A program made the translations under genes and the position numbers. A stretch of DNA of 64,000 bases from Zopfochytrium polystomum. Taxonomy: Eukaryota > Chytridiomycota > Chytridiomycetes > Chytridiales > Chytridiaceae. The number at the start of each line of letters is the position of its first letter. Position 1 is the stretch's first letter. Shown in pieces: positions 56,978-64,000 of this stretch. The DNA is taken from the NCBI GenBank assembly GCA_025765615.1, contig JAIVFJ010000219.1, positions 1 to 64,000 on the forward strand. Reading direction: 5' to 3'. The notes under the pieces were generated by a model. That model worked only from the letters and a program-made list of their open reading frames with translations, was not told the origin of the DNA and did not search any database.

Positions 56978-57710
56978 TTAATAAATAAATATTTCGTGCA
57001 TGTTTCGATCGAAACTCCTTGCTTGTGTGGCCTGCAGTATGGTCGCAAGGAATGATTCGTCACTCAAAACACCGTCTCTCTCTTCTCGAAGGAATGAGAA
57101 AATCGAGTTACCGACGAGCATCTTTCGTATAAGTCTGCCGAAGCCTGTGAGATGGCTGGTCAAAGTTTCGCTGCACACGAACAACGTCGGAAACGGATTT
57201 TCCCTATTATGACTCCGTTCTTGTGAGTCTCGTGCTTTGTTGCTTGGTTTCCAACTTTCTGATTTACAGCATTGTTGTTTGCATAGTTTCGTGGAGGGTC
57301 TTTGTGATACACAAACCAAGCCTTTTTTGGCCAAAACCAAGGATCCCAAGTATCGGCGATTGTTTGATCAACATTTGTGCCTGGCCACGCCGACCAAAAA
57401 CTTTAACAAAACTTTAACGTTTGATCCGGTTTTGGTGCGCGGAGCAGAACTGAGCCCAAATACGGAAAACGGTGGGGGCAAAATGAAGTTTTTCGCCTGT
57501 TGCAGATGTAAATTGGACACGTTGGTAAGTGGCCTTAACTGCGTAGATGCTGGACGGAGCTGGACTACTAATCGCAAAGGACGCCGCCACCATTGCAAGG
57601 GCACCTAATTCTACATTTTGGCATATCCTTTGGTGCCAATGTGACGTTTGGATATTACTTTTTTTCTGCACTCTTCCCTTCCCCCTCTCCCACCTTTTCC
57701 CGTCAACCAA
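56978..57710 (-). CDS. Unresolved small gene, probably minus strand
   Basis: Minus-strand segments with coding-like composition are MVAASFAISSPAPSSIYAVK to FCSAHQNRIK (57414-57600), which splices in phase through GTTAAAG and a GGCCAG acceptor to TNVDQTIADTWDPWFWPKK, and a last stretch ETLTSHLTGFGRLIRKMLVG to RNMHEIFIY ending at 56978. The middle join was not resolved. The plus strand also has open, plausible stretches here (for example TKPFLAKTKDPKYRRLFDQ), so strand and structure remain open. No family is recognised. Confidence 0.3.
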
Positions 57711-57749
57711 CGACTAATGCTTTTGGGCGACGCGAAAGAGCCCCATAGC

Positions 57750-60700
57750 TTACGGGCTGAGGTTTTCAGCCTCCCGGAGAACACGACGACGAAGCTCCGC
57801 ATTCAAATCTTCTTTTCGCCCTTCAATTTTGCCCCGCAAATTCGCGAGATCAACGCGAAGTTCCGCGAGCTCGGAGGGATCGTCAACGTCGGCCTCAATC
57901 ATTTGGGCGATGCTGGCGACAATGTTTTGCTCAAACAGCTGCGCAGCGTCCAACCGGCTTCCAAAGAACTTGTGGAGCTTCATCAGCTTCTTTTGCCGCT
58001 GTGACTTTTGCTGCTTGGTCGACGACGGTTGCTGCTCAAGGTCCAAATCGGCATCCATCATTTGATCCATGAGGTCTATTACTTTTTCCACTTTGGCCTC
58101 AGACAGAAGGACGCTGATTCGATGTATGTTGTTTCGGTGGCGGAGAGAGCAGACTGAACTTGGCCTCTTCCCAGACGACGCTGTCGGGCTCAGCACACCA
58201 ACCGATTTTCCCGTTGCAATCTCGTGTGTCACCAGGCTGGAAGTGGAAAGCCTCCTCTCTCTTTCGATTTCGGGAGTGCTCAACGACTCTAAATCTTTCC
58301 CAGCTTCTTCAGGTTGTGGCAGCAATGCGCTTGTGGGAGATTGTTTGACATTTTCCACTGTCACCACGAATTCTTCAGGGAAGGACATGTCCGACATTGT
58401 TACAATCGGCTTTGTTTGAACGGCGAGCATCGTCGATGGTACGACTTGGCCCATAACCTTTTCAAGTTTTGTGGCTCGTCGGATCTGCCGCTGTCGCTCC
58501 TCCTTGGTCAGAATGCGGTTACTTGCTGCCAATTCAAGACCCTTTCGACCTTCCTCAGCTTCGGCCGTCTCAACCGCGCCAGCATTTTCTCCGAGAATGG
58601 AGGAGAGCTTGGAGAGTTTCTTACGACGAGCTTGCTTTTGGCTATCTGAACTGGCGGCAGCTCCCTCCCGACTGTCGTCCTTGAGCAGCTCTTTGAGGTA
58701 TTCGTCGATTTCGCGCTTGACCGTTTCCTCTAAACTCTCCTCGGCTTCTTCCAAGCTGGCAGCGGAGCGGGCGATCGGTCTTGACGGCCGGTAGTCGGGC
58801 GTAACATTTTCGCCAGTGAGCAGCGCCAACTTCTTGATCTGTCGCGCCAACCGCTTCTTCTCCTCGGGATCTAAGTCGTTCCGCGTGTCCAGCGGCTGCA
58901 ATTCGTCTCCGCCACCATCGACGAACTGCGGCGACGGCGGCTCGTGCTGGAAGGCGAGATGTTGGCGCCTGAGCTCGGAGTCGCCGAGGTTCTGCCCGAA
59001 GAACTCTGTCAGCTTTTCGAGTTTACGTCGCCGAGCGCCGAGCTCGCTGATCTCTGCGCCGCCGGCGCCGGGGACGTCGCGGAGCTCGAGGCTGATGTGG
59101 CCCGTGTGGGTGCTGTACTGTCGCTGGAGCTGGTCAAAGCTCGGGCGTCGGCCGAAGAACTTTGATATTTTTTTTTCCTTGAGGATGCGGAAGCGGCGAT
59201 GCGCCCGGCTGCGACGCACTGAGTCCGAAAAGTAGTTTTCGAGGGGATAGTGTCTGGAGCTCGGGAATAGTGCTTGCAAGACGTCGTTCAGGACGGAGTT
59301 CTTGTCAGCCATGCCCGGAGGCGTTTTCAGTCGTGGCCCGTACTTTTCAAGGAGGCCCTTAACGAGGTCAATATTCGGCTTCAGCTCTTCAAAAAATGAT
59401 CCAAGCATATCGGCCTTGGCGAGCACATCGTCCTCTTCGAGAAATGTACAATTTCGGTCAGACTGTTAAGCAAGTTTGCTTTGACCAACTCACCTTCCTT
59501 CAGAGGAGAATGTAGGTTTGCGTTGCGTTCGAACTTGACAAACGAATGCCCCTTCAGCATTGTGTAAATATGGTGCTGGGCCTCATCGAATACGATTTGA
59601 TCCAAAACTTTCTCCCCGTTTGGGCAGGTTGTGTCTGTAAGAACCTCCTCACAAACGTTGATCCTCAGAGGTGCAGTTGGTGCAAGATAAATGTAGTACA
59701 GATACTGCCCGTAGATAAGTTGCAGTTCGTCCGGACAAGACTGCAAAATTTCCACTTCCAACCAGAACATCAAGTTTTCTACGGTCTTGTCTTCGACGCA
59801 AAACTCTTGGAATCGCTGCAGCGCGGCACGATTTCGAAATTGACTTCTAAAACGGTCGTCCAGAGTTGGGCTTCGCGAGGCAACAGTGGGTGAGCGCTTT
59901 GGGGAGCACGGGCGGCGAGGAAGAATCACAACGCTGGTGCTCGCTGTTTCTGTGTCGGGTGCTTCCGGCTTGTGGCAACAAACTTCCGGCACGAAATCGG
60001 TTGTTGCAGAATCTATAGCTGGAGAATCCTCCGAAATTTGGGCCGGCAGCTCGGGCGGCAGCTGCGAGCTTCGGCGCATGACTTTTGTGAGCGGGGTCTC
60101 GTTGGCTCCGTCGGGCCCGTCCACCGTGTCCACGTTGAGGGAGAACGATAGACCAGAGGCCGGCGAGCAACCAGAGAACTGCGAATAGTCTGAATTTTCA
60201 TAAGCGAAGGGTGGCTTGGGTTCAGAAAGATGGCAGTGAAAGAGAGAAGTGATTTGTGTGAACTTTTGCGACGAAACGGACCTGAAAATACGTTCATGGC
60301 GTGAATTGTTTCGTCAAAGTCGAGAACCGCTTCTACCCTGTCGTCGAATCGCAGAGAGTTCATGGCGCTGTCGTAAAGCAGTCCGCACTGCAGCGGCTGT
60401 GCAGATGGGTCTGCGTCGTACTCGCCGTTTTCGTCGCGCGGAGGCAGAACAAACTTGTAAGCGTATCTTGCAGAGATGGGCGTCAGTACACAATCGCTCC
60501 TTGGTTGAGGGAGTAAAACGAGCGAAACACACGCAACTCAGCCTCAATCAGGTGAATAAGCTGGTTGATAGTAATCCGTTTCTCTGCGATGACCTTTGTC
60601 CGGAACGGGAACACGCGTTACAAATGTGCATTCAGAGTTGGCTTGCACTTGGGAGAAAAAATTTAGGGCTTTCTTGCGGGAACAACTCACAAAAAATGAG

Positions 60701-61230
60701 ACTCGCGGGTTATCCACTTCGACTTGAATACGCCAAAAGTTCTCCAATCGCTCGGTAATCCGCTCGTGGCGCTTGCTCAGCGCTCTCAACCAGCGAAATT
60801 CCTTCATTATTTCGTCCGCCGGCTTGTGCACGGAGAACTCATCGGAGTTTTCTTCGGTGGAGTGGGTTGCGGCCTCGGCTGTCGGGTTTGGTGGACTGGA
60901 TGATGCTGACCGCCGCTGACCTCCGCCCCTGTCATCGTCCTCCCGAATAGATTTAGAGGCTTGCGAGGAATTCGATGTGGTCGCTTGTGTGCTCCAGGTA
61001 TAAGTCTTGGATGCGAAGGAACCCTTTTCCTTCATGCTCACGCGTCGCCTCGGCGTGCTTCCCGCCGGTTGGGGAGTCGGCAGTGGGGCGGGAAGGAAGC
61101 TGCTAAGACTTCGAGGGCGATGCGTGCCATGTACTTCCTCGCCTGCGTTCAAGTAAATGGAAGGTGGCGGACGGTCTGCTGGATCTTGCACCTGCCCGTC
61201 AGGGTTGACTGACAAACTGTTGGACTCCAT
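57750..61230 (-). CDS. Large RGS-domain protein with repeated KLxKLxxFFG motifs
   Basis: Starting at the ATG at 61230, a Ser/Pro-rich region leads to FRWLRALSKRHERITERLENF, then an exon ending in LIHLIEAELRV. A 62-nt intron joins this to YAYKFVLPPRDENGEYDADPS and AVLDFDETIHAMNVFS. The RGS domain lies at about 59510-59850: LQRFQEFCVEDKTVENLMFWLEVE is split here for display as LQRFQEFCVEDKTVENLMF and WLEVEILQ, then VFDEAQHHIYTMLKGHSFVKF. A long exon (59426-57750) follows with six copies of a short basic motif ending near FFG or a variant, with the Gly codon near 59153, 58997, 58814, 58592, 58451 and 57962. RGS domains accelerate GTP hydrolysis on G-alpha subunits; that role is inferred. The repeats resemble KL/FG motifs seen in some fungal RGS proteins, with no known function. 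Confidence 0.8.
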
Positions 61231-61350
61231 CTTCTGTAGAATTTTTTATTGGCTTACACATTACCAAAATGAGAGGAAAAAAGAGAGAGAAGGCAAGCAA
61301 TAGAAAGGCGCAAGCCAGGCGAGCAAGGATATCCTGAGCAAAAGGCGTCA

Positions 61351-63186
61351 TCAATGGGCTTGCTGCTGAACTTCGGAATCCTTCAGCATGCGCAACTCCT
61401 TCAACCTCTTTTCCAACTTCGGGACCTCAATTAGCTTTTGCTCAATGGAATTCTTCTCTTCCTGCAACGCAAGGCGGCGCTCGGCATCCAGTGGAGTAAA
61501 CACATAACCCCCTTGACCATCGTATTGAAGAATCCAGTTGTGGTATTTCCATAGGGAGGGCCGGTGGGAAACGGTTATCAGCGAGATGCCCAAGCGCTGG
61601 GCGTGGGTGTACATGATCCGTTCAATGTCCATGGAAACACTCGACGTGCATTCATCTAAAATAGCGAATCGCGGTCGGTGGTAGAAAAGGCGAGCCATCT
61701 ATCGGAGCAAATCAGGTTCCTCAGTCACATGACCCAGCCTCACTTACTGCAATTCTCTGCTTATCACCACCGGCAAGTACGTCCTTCCAGTCTTTCGTCG
61801 AGTCGAAGCCTCCGTGCGTATCCACAACGGACCCAATTTGAACGACAGAAAGAATTTCCCTCAGATATTCGTCAGTAACACCCTTTTTCATCATCTCAGC
61901 GTGCGTGTCTGGGTAAATAACTTGATCGCGAAGTGTTCCGAGCGACAGGTACGGTCTTTGAGGAATGTAAAATATCTTTTTGTAATCTGGCTTGGAAACA
62001 GTGCCCCCGTACAGCGGCCAGAGACCACCCAGAATTCTAAAAAGGGACGACTGGAATATCTTGTTAGGAAAACAGTTTGGGAACAAGGGGGTTCTCATAC
62101 CTTCCCTGAACCATTTGGACCAACAATAAGGAGGTGCATTCCGGGGTTCACGTTGAAAGTTAAGTCTTTCACAAGTACATCGCCGTTTGGGGAGACAATA
62201 GGAACTCCCTTGAACTCAATATTTTCAGACTCGACGAAGTCGCCTCGTCCTTTCAGAATATCTTCATTTGCACTGGATGCCAGAGCTTTTTGGTACTTAT
62301 TAGATCCCACGTCATCAAACACGTCGAGCAGCTCTGATACGCGTGAAGTAAAGCCAGCGAGCTCAGCCACGTCTTTCCAGGCGTACCTTGAATACCAGGT
62401 TAGTGTAAGCCACGCTTCAATGAAATTCCCGCTCACATAAGTCTGCCAGTCGCTTCAGATGACTGCAAAAGCAAGCGACGGGTAGTCACAAAGCCCTGCG
62501 TTCGATTTCCAAGATCTAGGCCACTGCCAGCCGAACCAGGCATGTCGATGAAGATAGGAATGCCGCAGAGGACAAAGCCGATGGCACCCCAGAAATACTT
62601 GATGATAAAGTCTTCCAATACTCCGTGCCAGAACCGAGCTTTAAGCAAGCGGTTCACATGACGGATCATCTTCATGTAACTGCTGTCCAGAATGTCTTTT
62701 TCGACATCTTCGCCAGAGAAAAGTGCCACTTCTTCAGCGTTTTCGACAAGGCGGGAATGCGTAAAGCGGAACTCTCCCTCTAGTTTTTGCTCCTCTGCCA
62801 CCATTTTACCGAACGGGGGTGTGAAGAACCGAAGACACATGGATGACAGCTGAACTATGACGTTTGTGAAGAACACTGCCTCCCCACCGACAGACGACGC
62901 GATCTGGACGTTGTAGATGCTAACGTCGAGGATTGGTTTGGTAATGTTTGAATACAACTCTGCAGTCGCGTGGCAGAACCGGTCAACGTCTTGTGTAATA
63001 AGCTGATCTGCGTTCTTGATTCGGTCGTCCAGGTTCGCGACTTTGTAAAAGGCCATATTGTCCAAGTATTTCTTGTGCAAATGGTTGGTCAGGCGTGTAC
63101 GGAAACCGATGGCCAGCTTGCTTTGCAGGAAGGTCAGCATGCTGTTCGTGTAGGTGGCGGGAACCGCAACTCCCATCCAATCTTAC

Positions 63187-63227
<41 letters not shown>

Positions 63228-63780
63228 TGAGCGAACAGCATCAAATGATGACGTCAACAGGGAAAGTCTCACATGCGATTCCGAGGAGGAATTGTTTCCC
63301 GTTTCCGCGGACGAGGGCACTCACGATGCGACCATCAAGGACAGCCACGTATAGAGAGAGCCACGTTCTCGCGACGAGGAACGCCGAAAAGAGATTTAGC
63401 AAGATAAACTCTTTTGATCGCAAGGGCACGATGATCTTGAGGATCCGGAACAGTTGCTTGAAGAAGACCGCATCGACCTCGCCTCTCAGAGCCCCCTTTT
63501 TCTTCTTTCGCTTCCCACCGGACACGGCAGCCAAGGATTGAGCATCTGCATCCTCCGATTTTTTCTTGCTAAGGTCTGTTCGGCGGGTTGAAGCTCGTCG
63601 GAAGGCAACGATTGCACCGCGGACCTGATTTAGGGCGAATACGACGAACAACACCCTGACACCCCGCACGATCGGGCGCTTGTTCCGTAGGTAGAGCTGA
63701 ACGACGTTGGCAATGCTCTGCGGGAGAGCGATACGAGCAGCCTGCGTGGAGGCCAAGCTAACGCGGCTCAAAGTCGCCAT
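61351..63780 (-). CDS. Peroxisomal ABCD-type half-transporter (Pxa/ALDP-like)
   Basis: The ATG at 63780 starts a half-transporter with an N-terminal hydrophobic region and a KKK-rich loop. Membrane-domain sequence follows: [40 protein letters not shown], and [14 protein letters not shown], the ALDP-type N-P-D-Q loop region. The nucleotide-binding domain has Walker A GPNGSGK-SS, split by an intron exactly after the Lys. The signature is [10 protein letters not shown] in place of the usual LSGGEKQR. Walker B is [12 protein letters not shown] and the switch His lies in [16 protein letters not shown], a phrase typical of ALDP/Pxa1. The C-terminus is a coiled-coil with Leu/Lys/Glu. ABCD proteins import very-long-chain acyl-CoA into peroxisomes; this role is inferred. 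A 38-base A run lies in its first intron (63188-63225). Confidence 0.9.
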
Positions 63781-64000
63781 CTGTGCTCGTGCGTCGATCG
63801 GGCTCTTGGGAGGGGCGGAGTGCTTCCTTTTATTATTTTTTTATTTTCTTCTTCTCTTCTTCCTCTTCTTTTTTTAATTTTGCCCTAAGACTGTAATCTC
63901 TTTGCGGTGATCGGGCGGCACTGGCGAAGAGTGACGCAACCTCGCCGTTGATAAGTTTAGATCGATTATACACGATGACCCATACCCAGCCCGTCTACTT
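63781..64000. promoter_or_regulatory. Upstream flank of the ABCD gene
   Basis: A T/CTT-rich stretch (63830-63885) and mixed sequence lie upstream of the minus-strand ABCD start. No gene is seen before the window ends. Confidence 0.4.

Noticed and set aside
60482..60504. A 23-nt intron (GTACTG to GCAAG) in the RGS gene
   Set aside because: It keeps the frame, but a 62-nt intron with donor GTTTCG and the same acceptor also does (LRV-YAYKF) and fits normal intron size here.

Overview
This is a eukaryotic nuclear window, most likely from an early-diverging (zoosporic, chytrid-like) fungus. Nearly every gene is broken by short GT-AG introns (mostly about 50-100 nt), AATAAA-type 3' signals follow several stops, genes are packed on both strands, and coding and non-coding DNA is full of microsatellites and homopolymers. 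The gene set mixes fungal families (Hmt1-type ABC half-transporter, Ppn1-type endopolyphosphatase, Bye1-like PHD/TFIIS/SPOC protein, fused dCMP deaminase, Atg26/UGT80-type glucosyltransferase) with families better known from animals (MYSM1, RFWD3, SKA1, DNMT2). The lineage is an inference; no rRNA or tRNA was seen.

Layout: 0.4-5.7 kb, a membrane protein and an Hmt1/ABCB6-like ABC transporter, both minus. 5.7-9.9 kb, a C2H2 zinc-finger protein and a MYSM1-like SANT-SWIRM-JAMM deubiquitinase, both plus. 10.1-13.2 kb, a short-chain dehydrogenase and DNMT2, both minus. 13.3-23.1 kb, a plus-strand series: kelch protein, SKA1, Bye1/PHF3-like regulator, URM1, and an F-box/PP2-like protein. 24.1-27.9 kb is a gene-poor, AT-richer island with a 42-bp near-palindrome and a possible Tc1/mariner end. 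27.9-36.1 kb, minus strand: alpha-arrestin, RFWD3-like RING/WD40 ligase with a duplicated scrap of its last exon downstream, and dCMP deaminase. 36.7-37.9 kb, an uncertain plus-strand gene. 38.7-44.6 kb, a very large secreted or anchored Gly-rich repeat protein with about 39 DPN motifs, then EB1. 47.2-51.5 kb, a sterol-glucosyltransferase-like enzyme. 52-53.8 kb, two small genes. 54.2-63.8 kb, minus strand: endopolyphosphatase, an unresolved locus, a large RGS protein with repeated KL..FFG motifs, and a peroxisomal ABCD transporter.

There is no operon logic, but themes recur: chromatin and transcription control (zinc finger, MYSM1, Bye1-like), ubiquitin-type biology (MYSM1, RFWD3, URM1, F-box), microtubule ends and kinetochores (SKA1, EB1), and vacuole/peroxisome transport (Hmt1-like, polyphosphatase, ABCD). 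The most unusual items are the giant DPN-repeat protein, three coding microexons of 17-25 nt, four loci where reading-frame continuity needs the same +1 shift, the long palindrome, and the repeat motif in the RGS protein. All gene models were spliced by eye. Start codons, splice sites with weak donors, and the frameshifts need transcript data.
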